64,000 nucleotides of DNA from Candidatus Aenigmatarchaeota archaeon (GCA_016198685.1 JACQID010000008.1:62001-126000), one strand, 5' to 3'; shown: positions 8,265 to 16,119, counted from the first letter of the stretch. The notes: generated by a model from the sequence alone, not told the origin. Numbers and translations: made by a program.

Positions 8265-9101
8265 ATGGTCATGTATTTTGATGAAGTAGTCAAAAGGTTC
8301 CCAGGGTCGCTTACAAGGCTTGAAGGGCTCAGCGAGATAGGTTATTCACCATTGACGCTTAACGAGAACAGGGATGCAAAACTTGCCGAAAGAAACAAGC
8401 AATTGGCAGAGATTTTCAAGATACTTGATGTTGAACACGTCGAATGTCTGTACAACGGGGGCGAGGAGATTGCAATACAGTTCCGTGCAGGTTCGCCTCT
8501 CAGACGGCCTGTGAGGCACGGGAATTACGGTGGAAGTTATTTTGGATTCAATCTCGACAGGTTTGATTCATTGGTAAGCGGAATAAAAGAGGCAGGTCTT
8601 GATTGCGATATACGGGTTCATCAGCCCGATAGTGACGGCGGGCAGGAAGTAGCCGAAATTGCGGTAAAATCGGAAGGGGATTCTGGATACGATATCATCC
8701 GCAGAGGCACGCTAAGCGAACTTCATGTAGATCCCGATCATCCAAACCCTAAAGGTGTTCCACCCGGAGATTATTATATACATGAAACAGGCAACACCGA
8801 GAAAGTGCTAGTTGAACTATCACCGCCGAGATGCTTTCTTGGCGTCGAGCTTGGTGGCAGAAAAGTTAACGAAGTGGAGGAGCCGCTATATGAACTTCGC
8901 AGGCGCCTTCCGCAGCTAGCAACAATATATGCAAGGCCCGATGGCACAATACGCGTATCAAGAGACCAGTTGCATAATCCTGATATAAGAAAGGCTCTGG
9001 ATTACGTCGCTAAGACTCTTTTTGATGTCGACACTAATCCGGGGGTTAAGAGTAATTTTTATGCGAACAGTGATGCTCGAAATCTCGCTAATGCTGTATG
9101 A
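8265..9101 (+). CDS. Hypothetical protein
   Basis: This 278-residue protein belongs to no family I can name. The start is well supported: GGAGGT lies 8 bases before ATG 8265. No signal peptide or transmembrane segment is visible, so it is probably cytosolic. The sequence looks like a mixed alpha/beta protein. Notable stretches are LYNGGEEIAIQFRAG, a glycine/aromatic segment GNYGGSYFGFNLDRFDSL, an acidic DSDGGQEVAEI and a proline-rich VDPDHPNPKGVPPGDYYIHE. There is no recognisable nucleotide-binding or metal motif. It follows tRNA-His and precedes the AbrB-like/racemase genes on the same strand. Confidence 0.6.
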   Translation: MVMYFDEVVKRFPGSLTRLEGLSEIGYSPLTLNENRDAKLAERNKQLAEIFKILDVEHVECLYNGGEEIAIQFRAGSPLRRPVRHGNYGGSYFGFNLDRFDSLVSGIKEAGLDCDIRVHQPDSDGGQEVAEIAVKSEGDSGYDIIRRGTLSELHVDPDHPNPKGVPPGDYYIHETGNTEKVLVELSPPRCFLGVELGGRKVNEVEEPLYELRRRLPQLATIYARPDGTIRVSRDQLHNPDIRKALDYVAKTLFDVDTNPGVKSNFYANSDARNLANAV

Positions 9102-9195
9102 TACGCCGTATATTGGATTCAGATATCGATACACAACCACTTTGCCCACAAAACGCTTAAGTAGTATTTTTTTCAATCAAAGAAAGGTGGAAAAG

Positions 9196-9503
9196 ATGGG
9201 TGAATATCTTCACGGGCGAGTGCCTTCATATGCAGTAAGAATAATACGTTAACGGCAGATTCATCCAGATTTTTCTATGCAAAGCTTGATGACAGGGGGC
9301 GCATCCGCCTCCCGAGAGTCTTTGTTTCAGGCGAAACAATCCGATTTTCCGCTGACGTGAAGAAGCGCACGGTTTGCATTTTCCGCGGCGGCCGCTATCG
9401 TGTGGATTCAAGGCGCCGCGTTTTCGTGCCTTCTGACATACGGCGCAGCTTGGGGCTTGCCAAAGGTATATATGTCAAAATCGTGGAGCGCGGGAACGCA
9501 TGA
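9196..9503 (+). pseudogene. AbrB/SpoVT-like tandem swapped-hairpin protein, start out of frame
   Basis: In frame with a TGA at 9501-9503 there is a stretch reading YAKLDDRGRIRLP...VKKRTVCIF and then RVDSRRRVFVPSDIRRSLGL. These look like two consecutive AbrB-type swapped-hairpin units of a DNA-binding or regulatory protein. That frame is open only from 9204 and has no ATG, GTG or TTG before the domain. A good start exists in another frame: AAAGGTGG followed by ATG 9196, but that frame stops at 9252. A -1 or +2 shift near 9240-9252 would join them. A sequence error, real decay, or an unusual start are all possible. The stop overlaps the racemase start as ATGA. Confidence 0.5.
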
Positions 9504-10207
9504 AAACCAACAGCGTTCTTTGGAAACCCATAGGGATATTGGGCGGCATGGGGCCGGAGGCCACGGCGGAACTTTACAAGCGCATAGTAAATGTGTGCCA
9601 GTTCAAATACGGCGCCATAAAGGACTCAGATTTTCCAGAAATGTTCATATACAATCTGCCGCTCCCTGACATTTTGGGAGACGAGGAGGACAGGGATGCG
9701 ATACGGGAGCTTATCAATGCGGCTCTCCGTAAACTCAAGGGCGCAGGCTCCGACTTTATCGCCGTGCCGTGCAATACGGCGTTTGATTACATAGACTCGT
9801 CAAGCACAAAATTACCGGTTGTGAACATAATTGAAGAGGCTCTTCGTGAATGCAAGCGCTTGGGAGTTAAAACGGCAGGCCTTATTTCCACGGGCAGAAC
9901 CGCAAGGAGAGGATTATATTCGGCTTTTGCAAGCGGGATAGAAATACGTGTGCTTTCGGAGCAGCCGCAGGAAAGGGCGGATAACGTAATTCTCAACGTG
10001 CTGGCAGGCCGAAAAGTAATCGAAGATCGGGAATACCTGAAAGCGTTATCAACACAGTTCGCAAAAGAGGGATGCGATGCAGTTATTCTGGGATGCACGG
10101 AGCTTCCGCTGCTCGTGTCGCAAGAAGACATGGAATTGCGCACGATAGACACGCTTCAGGTGCTTGCAGAAAGATGCGTTTTGAAATCAAGGGGCGACAT
10201 ATCATGA
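9500..10207 (+). CDS. Aspartate/glutamate racemase family protein
   Basis: This 235-residue protein has the Asp/Glu racemase layout. The N-terminal GILGGMGPEATAELYKR block is followed by the first catalytic Cys in VPCNTAFDY (near residue 90) and the second in ILGCTELPLL (near residue 195). The family interconverts L and D amino acids without PLP, mostly aspartate (RacD/YgeA type). Specificity cannot be read here. It begins inside the AbrB-like stop (ATGA). An out-of-frame ATG lies at its own stop, ahead of the next gene, so the three genes look like one transcription unit. D-aspartate could serve envelope or regulatory uses; the neighbours do not decide this. Confidence 0.88.
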   Translation: MKTNSVLWKPIGILGGMGPEATAELYKRIVNVCQFKYGAIKDSDFPEMFIYNLPLPDILGDEEDRDAIRELINAALRKLKGAGSDFIAVPCNTAFDYIDSSSTKLPVVNIIEEALRECKRLGVKTAGLISTGRTARRGLYSAFASGIEIRVLSEQPQERADNVILNVLAGRKVIEDREYLKALSTQFAKEGCDAVILGCTELPLLVSQEDMELRTIDTLQVLAERCVLKSRGDIS

Positions 10208-11113
10208 AAGAAGGCGGATTTCTTCATAATAGAAGAAACAAGGGAACCGAGAGAATATTCGGGCAATAATCTCTATTACGGACTGAACGTGAGCGCCAAT
10301 GCCAGCCTTGAACCTATAGACCAATTGGATGGTTTCCTCGCAGCCGCACATGTCCAGCGGAATACCGGCGCACTTTTTTATCCATACATAGCCGGCGTCT
10401 ACAATTGTCTGAACGCGAGATCGCCAAAGGAAGCGGCAAAGCAAGCCGAGCGGAGGGCATCGCTTGATGCGGGCAAACAAGTTCTTCTTTCCAATGTGAT
10501 GATAAATCTTGCGATATCCGGTACTGTGCTGACAACCTATGATTTTTGGAAGGAGAGAGGATATTGGGAGATTGTAAGATGCCTTCTGGAGGATGGAATT
10601 GTGGGTCGCCTGCCTGAGGATCTTTGCAAAAGAGGCATTAGATTAGGGGATTTTCCGCGAGAAATTGCCGGCAATATGGGAAAATCGTTGGGTCGTAGTT
10701 TTGATAACCTTTATACCGGAAGCCTATACGTGCCCGTAGAGGTGGCGGAAGCGTTGTGGTTGAGGAAAAGATATGGCGTAGACTGGAAAATCGGTCCGCC
10801 TTCCGAAGAATTGTACGATAGATTCATAGAAGAATCCGGCATTGGCATAATCCGCACGCCGCAGCCAAGCGCAACTGAAGACGGGGAAGTGAAAATAGGA
10901 ATGCCTTATATAGGCAAACCCGCGCAAACAGAAAGGATACTATTTTCAGATGATATGTCATCATTGCAAAGAAAGGCATTTGATGGCAATCCGTCTTTCG
11001 GTTATGCCTTTAAGCTGTCGGACGCATATGAGAAATTATTCGGGAATGATGGGTATTCCCGCCGCCCGGCAGAAAGAATTTATAATCTGATAGAGTTAGC
11101 TAAAAAGAAGTGA
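10208..11113 (+). CDS. Hypothetical protein, start unresolved
   Basis: I do not recognise this protein of up to 301 residues. The track begins at GTG 10289, but the same frame is open back to 10208, and the extra residues (ADFFIIEETREPREYSG) look coding. The only good start, ATG 10204, overlaps the racemase stop in a different frame. One base must be skipped after ATG to enter the main frame. A sequence error or a non-standard start could explain it; otherwise GTG 10289 is the start. The protein is soluble, with alternating helices, aromatic-rich segments such as FWKERGYWEIVR, and a strand-rich C-terminal third around GMPYIGKPAQTERILFSDD. It is the last gene of the AbrB-like/racemase unit. 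Confidence 0.6.
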   Translation, partial: KKADFFIIEETREPREYSGNNLYYGLNVSANASLEPIDQLDGFLAAAHVQRNTGALFYPYIAGVYNCLNARSPKEAAKQAERRASLDAGKQVLLSNVMINLAISGTVLTTYDFWKERGYWEIVRCLLEDGIVGRLPEDLCKRGIRLGDFPREIAGNMGKSLGRSFDNLYTGSLYVPVEVAEALWLRKRYGVDWKIGPPSEELYDRFIEESGIGIIRTPQPSATEDGEVKIGMPYIGKPAQTERILFSDDMSSLQRKAFDGNPSFGYAFKLSDAYEKLFGNDGYSRRPAERIYNLIELAKKK

Positions 11114-11235
11114 TAGTATGGCACTTCGGCCGCGAAAAGGTCGTCAACCATAAATCCGCCGAGATAAGGATGAGCAATAATGGGATGCCCCCCACCACAT
11201 AAAGCTTATAAATTAGTATATACAAGTTATACTTT

Positions 11236-11475
11236 ATGGAGAAACTGGTAAAGGACGTCAAAGAAGAAGAATGGAAAGTCTTCCGTGCCGAGGCTGCCAT
11301 GCACGGCCTTAAAGTCGGGGAATTTTTCGGGTATCTTGTTGAGGAGCATATAAAAATGGAAAGAAAAACCGGCAATTGGGATAATTTGTCAAAGCGCAAA
11401 GTGCTTACCGAAAAGGATGCAAAAAAAATGAAGGAAGCGCTGAAGATATTTGAAAAAGGATACGATTTTGAATAG
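11236..11475 (+). CDS. VapB-like antitoxin
   Basis: This is a 79-residue, highly charged helical protein directly upstream of a PIN toxin gene. The N-terminal 40 residues (KDVKEEEWKVFRAEAAMHGLKVGEFF) resemble a ribbon-helix-helix antitoxin fold. The Lys/Glu-rich C-terminus would bind the toxin. A CTTATAAATT element lies about 27 bases before the ATG, so the message is probably leaderless. An AGTATA...TATACT inverted repeat sits between them and could be the autoregulatory operator. The gene ends 10 bases before the toxin start. Confidence 0.75.
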   Translation: MEKLVKDVKEEEWKVFRAEAAMHGLKVGEFFGYLVEEHIKMERKTGNWDNLSKRKVLTEKDAKKMKEALKIFEKGYDFE

Positions 11476-11485
11476 CGGTGATACA

Positions 11486-11881
11486 ATGATCGTGCTTGAT
11501 ACCGATGCCCTGATAGAGCTGGAAAGGAATAACGCAAAGGTTATAGAAAGGATAAGCAAAATGAGGAAGGAGCACCCGGAAGATATTTCCATCACATCTG
11601 CGGTATATGCGGAATTCTCGTTTGGCCTCATGAACTTGAGCAAAGAAAAGCAGGACCTCACTGTTGCATCCCTGAATCGATATAGGGTACTGGATTTTGA
11701 CAGGCCGTCGGCTTCTGAATTCGCTAAGCTGAAATGGAAATTGGAAAAAGAAGGCAGAGTCGTGCCGATAATGGATTTGGTTACCGCATCAATATCTATG
11801 AGACACGGCGCCACGCTCGTCACAGGCGACGCACATTATGAACGGATAAACGGTCTGAACGTGATTATGCTTAATTTATAA
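11486..11881 (+). CDS. vapC: VapC-type PIN-domain ribonuclease toxin
   Basis: PIN domain of about 131 residues. Acidic metal-binding residues are visible in order: Asp in VLDTDALIEL, Glu in SAVYAEFSFG, Asp in PIMDLVTA, and a final Asp in VTGDAHYERI. The track start at 11450 lies inside the antitoxin gene; ATG 11486, with GGTGAT just upstream, is preferred. In the family, VapC cleaves tRNA or rRNA and is neutralised by VapB. The toxin stop overlaps the hisS ATG (TAATG), so hisS may be read from the same transcript, which is an unusual coupling of a toxin with a synthetase gene. Confidence 0.88.
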   Translation: MIVLDTDALIELERNNAKVIERISKMRKEHPEDISITSAVYAEFSFGLMNLSKEKQDLTVASLNRYRVLDFDRPSASEFAKLKWKLEKEGRVVPIMDLVTASISMRHGATLVTGDAHYERINGLNVIMLNL

Positions 11882-13113
11882 TGATTGTGTATGCCATGAC
11901 ATTCCAGCCGCCGAAAGGCACGAGGGATTTCTTGCCTGAGGAGATGGCAAAGAGAAGGAAAGCTTTTGATACGTGCCGCGCTGTCTTTGAAAAATATGGA
12001 TTTGGGGAAGTGGATACCCCTGTTTTTGAAAGTCTGGAAATGCTTACGGCCAAAGGCTCGTTAGGCGAAGAGGCCGTCAAGGACATATACCGCTTTGAAG
12101 ACAAATCGAAGCGCAAGCTTGGGCTTCGTTATGATCTTACTGTTCCTATAGTTCGGCTTTTCCTTTCTCAGAAATTCTCAAAGCCTGTCAAATGGTATTA
12201 TATTAATAAAGTCTGGCGTTACGAGGATATTTCCAAAGGGAGATGGCGTGAATTCTCTCAATGCGATGCCGAGATTATAGGCTCGCCTTCGGCTGAAGCA
12301 GATTCTGAAATCCTTGGCGTTGCGATAGATTGCCTGCTTTCGCTGGGGGTAAAGGATATAGATGTCCGGATAAACAGCCGCAAAATCATGGATTCTATGG
12401 CTGAGAAAGCCGGCATCAAAGAGAAGGACGCCTTATTCAGGGCAATAGACAAGCTTGAAAAGAAAGGCGAATCTGAGGTAAGAAAAGAGCTTTCTTCTTT
12501 TGCCAATGCAAAGCAGATCGATATCGTCATGAAGGCCGTGCGCTCTTCTTCAGGAGAGCCTGAATTAGATGGCATAATAGCATTGTTGCCGCAGGCATAC
12601 CGCAAATTCGTGAAACAGGATTTTTCAATAGCACGTGGTCTTGATTATTATACGGGCTTCATATTCGAAATACGCATAAAGGGCGCGGAGTCTCTTGGCT
12701 CTGTGCTTGGAGGCGGCCGGTATGATCGTCTCATAGAAAAATACGGAGGCGAGCCTACGCCTGCGACAGGTTTTGGACTTGGCATCGACCGCGTGATAGC
12801 AGGAATGAGTAATACTGCACTCAGTGAGCCGAAAGGACTTTTCATAATTTCTCTAAGCGAACCTGCTAAAGAAAAGGCTCGTGAATTAGCGCAGGAATTG
12901 CGCGTAGCGGGTATCGTTGCCGAAACTGACCTGATGGGTCGTCCTCTCTCCAAGCAGCTTGATTATGCAAACAAAAAAGGCGTGAAATACACACTTGTCA
13001 TAGGCGACAAAGAGCTTTCTTCCGGCAGGGCCATGCTTCGTGACATGAAAAGCGGGAAAGAAATTCAAGTTGGCTTGAAGGCGAAGGAAATCGCGAAAAC
13101 GCTATCGGCTTGA
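11881..13113 (+). CDS. hisS: Histidyl-tRNA synthetase
   Basis: Class II synthetase of 410 residues. The N-terminal PPKGTRDFLPEE is typical of HisRS. Motif 2 is the GLRYDLTVPIVRLF region. The HisRS-specific signature is ARGLDYYTGFIFE, with GGGRYDRL and the motif 3 Arg in GFGLGIDRVIAG. The C-terminal anticodon-binding domain follows (GIVAETDLMGRPLSKQLDYANKKG). Met 6 (11896, MTFQPPKGTRDF) is an equally plausible start. The gene overlaps the VapC stop and, convergently by 12 bases, the small membrane protein gene downstream. tRNA-His is in the same window but unlinked. Confidence 0.96.
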   Translation: MIVYAMTFQPPKGTRDFLPEEMAKRRKAFDTCRAVFEKYGFGEVDTPVFESLEMLTAKGSLGEEAVKDIYRFEDKSKRKLGLRYDLTVPIVRLFLSQKFSKPVKWYYINKVWRYEDISKGRWREFSQCDAEIIGSPSAEADSEILGVAIDCLLSLGVKDIDVRINSRKIMDSMAEKAGIKEKDALFRAIDKLEKKGESEVRKELSSFANAKQIDIVMKAVRSSSGEPELDGIIALLPQAYRKFVKQDFSIARGLDYYTGFIFEIRIKGAESLGSVLGGGRYDRLIEKYGGEPTPATGFGLGIDRVIAGMSNTALSEPKGLFIISLSEPAKEKARELAQELRVAGIVAETDLMGRPLSKQLDYANKKGVKYTLVIGDKELSSGRAMLRDMKSGKEIQVGLKAKEIAKTLSA

Positions 13114-13359
13114 TTTTTTGCGGTCCGTGCTTTTTCTGCTTTTGCCCATCATCTTCTTGCGGACGGCAAAATAATATACGAGTGCGCCTATAGGGCCGCC
13201 TATGAATATTATGATTATCCAAAGCAGCTTATCCTTGAAGTCGCGCTGTATGCAGTCAATGAGCATCCATACGGTAAATGCAAGAGAGGCGAAACCGAGA
13301 ATCATAGCTAACAGAAAAAACACGCCGAATAATAATGCTAAACCTTCAAGAAGGCTCAT
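13102..13359 (-). CDS. Small membrane protein with PLD-nuclease N-terminal type domain
   Basis: From ATG 13359 the protein has 85 residues, with two transmembrane helices (LALLFGVFFLLAMILGFA and the LLWIIIIFIGGPIGALVYYF helix) and a basic tail. The motif WMLIDCIQRDFKDKLLWI followed by PIGALVYYFAVRKK matches the PLDc_N family of small two-helix membrane proteins, whose role is unknown when not fused to a phospholipase domain. The track start at 13425 includes promoter sequence. A TTATATATAG element lies about 27 bases before 13359 and, read on the other strand, can serve the divergent small ORF at 13420. It overlaps hisS at the 3' end. Confidence 0.75.
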   Translation of the reverse strand: MSLLEGLALLFGVFFLLAMILGFASLAFTVWMLIDCIQRDFKDKLLWIIIIFIGGPIGALVYYFAVRKKMMGKSRKSTDRKKSSR

Positions 13360-13419
13360 TCTCTTACATGGTAATATTCTATATATAAAGATAATACATC
13401 GAGGTTGCATTCTCATAGA

Positions 13420-13533
13420 ATGCAATCAAAATGTCCGCTGTACAGCAGTACGAAATTCAGCGTAGGGAACACGGATGTTATCGGAAAGCCCGACTGGTTT
13501 TCATACTATCCTTCTGAGGAAAGTCTATATTGA
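13420..13533 (+). CDS. Small ORF (37 residues), hypothetical
   Basis: A short ORF not in the track. ATG 13420 is 30 bases downstream of a TATATATAAAG element shared with the divergent membrane gene. It reads MQSKCPLYSSTKFSVG...GKPDWFSYYPSEESLY. It has one Cys and an aromatic-rich C-terminus and I recognise no family. Its stop overlaps a TTG start of the next small ORF, so the two may be translated together. Coding is not proven. Confidence 0.35.
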   Translation: MQSKCPLYSSTKFSVGNTDVIGKPDWFSYYPSEESLY

Positions 13534-13631
13534 GAAAATCCACAGACATCAAAGTGTTTGCCTGCATGAAATGCGGGAACATGATCTTCACGGCCGATAT
13601 AGATCAGCTAAAGCAGATAGTAAAGAAATGA
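13530..13631 (+). CDS. Small ORF with a CxxC zinc-knuckle half (33 residues)
   Basis: It would begin with TTG 13530, overlapping the previous stop. It reads LRKSTDIKVFACMKCGNMIFTADIDQ and ends LKQIVKK. The ACMKCGNMIF part is half of a zinc ribbon, which suggests dimerisation or pairing with another Cys pair. Weak start, short length, and no detectable family; the overlap with the upstream ORF is the main support. Confidence 0.35.
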   Translation: MRKSTDIKVFACMKCGNMIFTADIDQLKQIVKK

Positions 13632-13691
13632 TTAATATTTCCCGCAAACCGACTATCGTAATAATACGTTATTTATGGTGCCCGTTCCAGT

Positions 13692-13802
13692 TTAATATCC
13701 AGCCATGACCCTCGCTTCCTCAAGGACGATACCACATTTCATGCAGTATGCTTCAAAACTGCTGTAAATCACTTTTCCGGACTTGCAGTTGGAACATTTC
13801 AT
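13692..13802 (-). CDS. Tiny zinc-ribbon protein (36 residues), TFIIB-N-like
   Basis: An ORF missed by the track because of its length. It starts at ATG 13802 and reads MKCSNCKSGKVIYSSFEAYCMKCGIVLEE, then ARVMAGY. The four cysteines are spaced CxxC-x14-CxxC, as in the zinc ribbons of TFIIB and other archaeal small ribbon proteins. The stretch IVLEEA is like the segment after the ribbon in TFIIB. An AT-rich TTTATTGCATAAAA element lies about 25 bases upstream of the start. It could be a stand-alone ribbon or a remnant of a tfb gene. Confidence 0.55.
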   Translation of the reverse strand: MKCSNCKSGKVIYSSFEAYCMKCGIVLEEARVMAGY

Positions 13803-13976
13803 AATTTAATTATCGTTTTTATGCAATAAACATTTTTCCGTGCTCTGACCAATAGATTTCAATAAATATGATAGGTTATCTCAATTGCCATGGGTTCTCA
13901 TGAGTATGGCCTATGTCGGCATTCAATAAGCTTTATAAGAATTTCGATAGTAATCAGTCATAGGCTCTTACTTCTG

Positions 13977-13990
13977 CCGGCGAAAGCCGG
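13977..13990. other. GNRA-type hairpin in the PINA leader region
   Basis: CCGGC-GAAA-GCCGG is a perfect 5-bp GC stem with a GAAA tetraloop in an otherwise AT-rich 256-base gap. A CTTTATAAG element lies about 40 bases upstream, so the hairpin would be in the 5' leader of the PINA transcript or in a small RNA. No other structure is clear there. Confidence 0.4.
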
Positions 13991-14058
13991 TTAGGTTAGA
14001 ACACAAAATAAAACATAGAGTTAGAATATAAAACAAAAGCATAGAATAGGTGAAATAA

Positions 14059-15882
14059 ATGAAAGAAAAGAATGCGCACAGCGCGCAGAACGTACAGAAG
14101 ATTGTACCCGATACCAGCGTGATAATATCCGGCATACTGTCGGATCTGGTGAAGAAAGGCGAATTGAAAGGGATAGAGATTATAATTCCAGAATTCGTTG
14201 TAGAGGAGCTCCGCTCCCAGGCATCCCGCGGCCGCGAGATCGGCTTCAAGGGTCTGAGGGAACTGAAGGAAATCCGCGCCCTTGAGGAAGAAAAGAAGCT
14301 TACTGTCATAAGAACAGGCAGACGCCAGACAATGGAAGAAATCCAGCTTGCCAAGTACGGCAGGATAGACGGACTCATAGTTGACGTCGCCAAACAGGAA
14401 AAAGCGGTTCTTTACACTTCTGATCGTGTCCAGCATCTGGTCGCTGAAGCCGAAGGTGTAGTTTCGGTATTCTTTGAGCCTTACCAGAAAAAGGAGACGG
14501 TTCTTGCAAAGATGCTCACAGACGATACAATGAGCTTGCATCTCAAGGAAAAATGCGCGCCTATGGCCAAGCGGGGAAGACCTGGCGAAATGAAGCTTGT
14601 GAAAATATCAGACGATCTTCTTACAGAAGAGCAAATGGAATCTATAATAAAAGAGGTCATGGATGCATGCCGGTACGAGGAGGATTCGTTCCTTGAAGTG
14701 GACGGTCATACAGCCAGCGTAGTTCAGATGGGCAATATGCGTATTGCAATAGCAAGGCCGCCGTATTCTGACGGCATAGAAATCTCGGTTGTAAGGCCAA
14801 CAGCGAAGCTTACGCTTGACGATTACAAGCTTTCTGAGAAACTGAAGAAGCGCCTCGAAGGCAAAGCCGAAGGTATACTGCTCTCCGGCCCCCCAGGATC
14901 GGGAAAAAGCACTTTCGCCGCGTCATTGGCGGAGTTCTACGAAAGCAAAAGCAAGATAGTAAAGACCATGGAATCGCCGCGTGATCTTCAGGTGAGACCG
15001 GAAATAACGCAGTACACAAAATTGAAAGGAAGCTTTGAGAATACGGCAGACATGCTTCTGCTTGTTCGTCCGGATTATGTAATCTTTGATGAAGTCCGCA
15101 AGACCAACGACTTCCATGTTTTTTCGGACATGCGCCTTGCAGGCATAGGCATGATAGGCGTTGTGCATGCAACAGATCCGGTAAGCTCGGTTCAGCGTTT
15201 CATTGGCAGGGTTGAAATGGGCATGATACCGCATATCGTAGATACGGTCGTGTATATCAAGGACGGCAAGGTAGGCAAGATATATACCCTCTCACTCATA
15301 GTCAGGACGCCTACCGGCATGACGGAAGCCGATTTGGCAAGGCCGATAGTGGAAGTACGCGACTTTGAAAGCAATGCCCTTGAATATGAAATATACAGTT
15401 ACGGTGAAGAGAACGTCATAATACCTGTCAAGGAAGAGGCAACTTCTGCAGTGCAAGAATTGGCTAAGAAACAAATTCTTGCAGAATTGCGCAAATACGA
15501 CAGGAACGCAGAAGTCGAATTCCTTTCTGACAACAGCATAACGGCATACGTAGAGAACGATGTGATGGCAAGAATAATCGGCAAAGAAGGCCGCAACATC
15601 AAGGAACTTGAAGAAAAACTTGGCTTGAGGATAGACGTTTCTCCAAGAGTCGCCACTATGGGCAAGGAAGCCAAGTTTGTCTACGACGAATCGGGCGGAT
15701 ACATACTCTTTAACTTTAACGAGCGGCTTCAGGGCCATGTAGCGAATTTTCACGTTGACGGCGAGTATCTGTTCTCGGCGACCATAGGGAAAGGAGGAAG
15801 CGTCCGGGTTTCGAAAACAAGCGACACGGGCAAGGAACTAATGAAGGCATTGGTCAAGGGAAGCCTCACTACATTCGTGTAG
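14059..15882 (+). CDS. PINA: PIN-domain, VirB11/PilT-like ATPase with KH domain
   Basis: A 607-residue protein with the conserved archaeal PINA architecture. The N-terminal PIN domain begins VPDTSVIISG, with its first Asp near residue 18. A central hexameric secretion-type ATPase has Walker A SGPPGSGKST near 276-285 and Walker B VIFDEVRK near 341. A KH domain carries the motif IIGKEGRNIKELEEKLG near 504-520. In Sulfolobus the orthologue is a Holliday-junction helicase that works with Hjm and Hjc. AGGTGA lies 5 bases before the ATG. It stands alone between AT-rich gaps and is followed by strong hairpins. Confidence 0.93.
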   Translation: MKEKNAHSAQNVQKIVPDTSVIISGILSDLVKKGELKGIEIIIPEFVVEELRSQASRGREIGFKGLRELKEIRALEEEKKLTVIRTGRRQTMEEIQLAKYGRIDGLIVDVAKQEKAVLYTSDRVQHLVAEAEGVVSVFFEPYQKKETVLAKMLTDDTMSLHLKEKCAPMAKRGRPGEMKLVKISDDLLTEEQMESIIKEVMDACRYEEDSFLEVDGHTASVVQMGNMRIAIARPPYSDGIEISVVRPTAKLTLDDYKLSEKLKKRLEGKAEGILLSGPPGSGKSTFAASLAEFYESKSKIVKTMESPRDLQVRPEITQYTKLKGSFENTADMLLLVRPDYVIFDEVRKTNDFHVFSDMRLAGIGMIGVVHATDPVSSVQRFIGRVEMGMIPHIVDTVVYIKDGKVGKIYTLSLIVRTPTGMTEADLARPIVEVRDFESNALEYEIYSYGEENVIIPVKEEATSAVQELAKKQILAELRKYDRNAEVEFLSDNSITAYVENDVMARIIGKEGRNIKELEEKLGLRIDVSPRVATMGKEAKFVYDESGGYILFNFNERLQGHVANFHVDGEYLFSATIGKGGSVRVSKTSDTGKELMKALVKGSLTTFV

Positions 15883-15893
15883 CTCTTTAAAAC

Positions 15894-15972
15894 CCACCGC
15901 TTGAAAGCGGTGGATTTGCACATCGAATTCCCGTTGTTTCATCCGCCGTGTTAATACGGCGGAATTCGATGT
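15894..15972. repeat. Nested palindromes between PINA and tRNA-Arg
   Basis: CCACCGCT-TGAA-AGCGGTGG is a perfect 8-bp hairpin 12 bases after the PINA stop. It is followed by a 12-bp inverted repeat ACATCGAATTCC...GGAATTCGATGT (15920-15931 and 15961-15972) that encloses CCGCCGT/ACGGCGG. The first hairpin could act in 3'-end formation. The whole also resembles subterminal hairpins of IS200/IS605-like or palindrome-associated mobile elements, but no transposase is nearby. It could be a small structured RNA. Confidence 0.5.
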
Positions 15973-16003
15973 TTAAAGGTTTCTTTGAGATTTATTTCAG
16001 CAA

Positions 16004-16119
16004 GCTCGCGTAGCTCAGCTTGGACAGAGCACTTCCCTCCTAGAGGTGACCTGAGCCGCAAGGCGATGAAGATTCCTGGAGTGAGGAAGGGGTCGCGCGT
16101 TCAAATCGCGTCGCGGGCG
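16004..16119 (+). tRNA. tRNA-Arg (CCU) with a 41-nt intron
   Basis: Acceptor GCTCGCG pairs with CGCGGGC, the D-stem is GCTC/GAGC, the anticodon stem CTTCC/GGAAG, and the T-arm GCGCG-TTCAAAT-CGCGT. Removing 16043-16083 gives the loop CTCCTAA with anticodon CCT. The junctions form a bulge-helix-bulge: core CTCC/GGAG with bulges TAG and TGA at the canonical 37/38 site. Inside the intron, CTGA-GCC-GCAA-GGC-GATGA looks like a C'/D'-type kink-turn. Confidence 0.93.

Noticed and set aside
12258-12953. Antisense ORFs of about 100 residues in hisS
   Set aside because: They are Ser/Ile-rich shadows of a confident synthetase frame.
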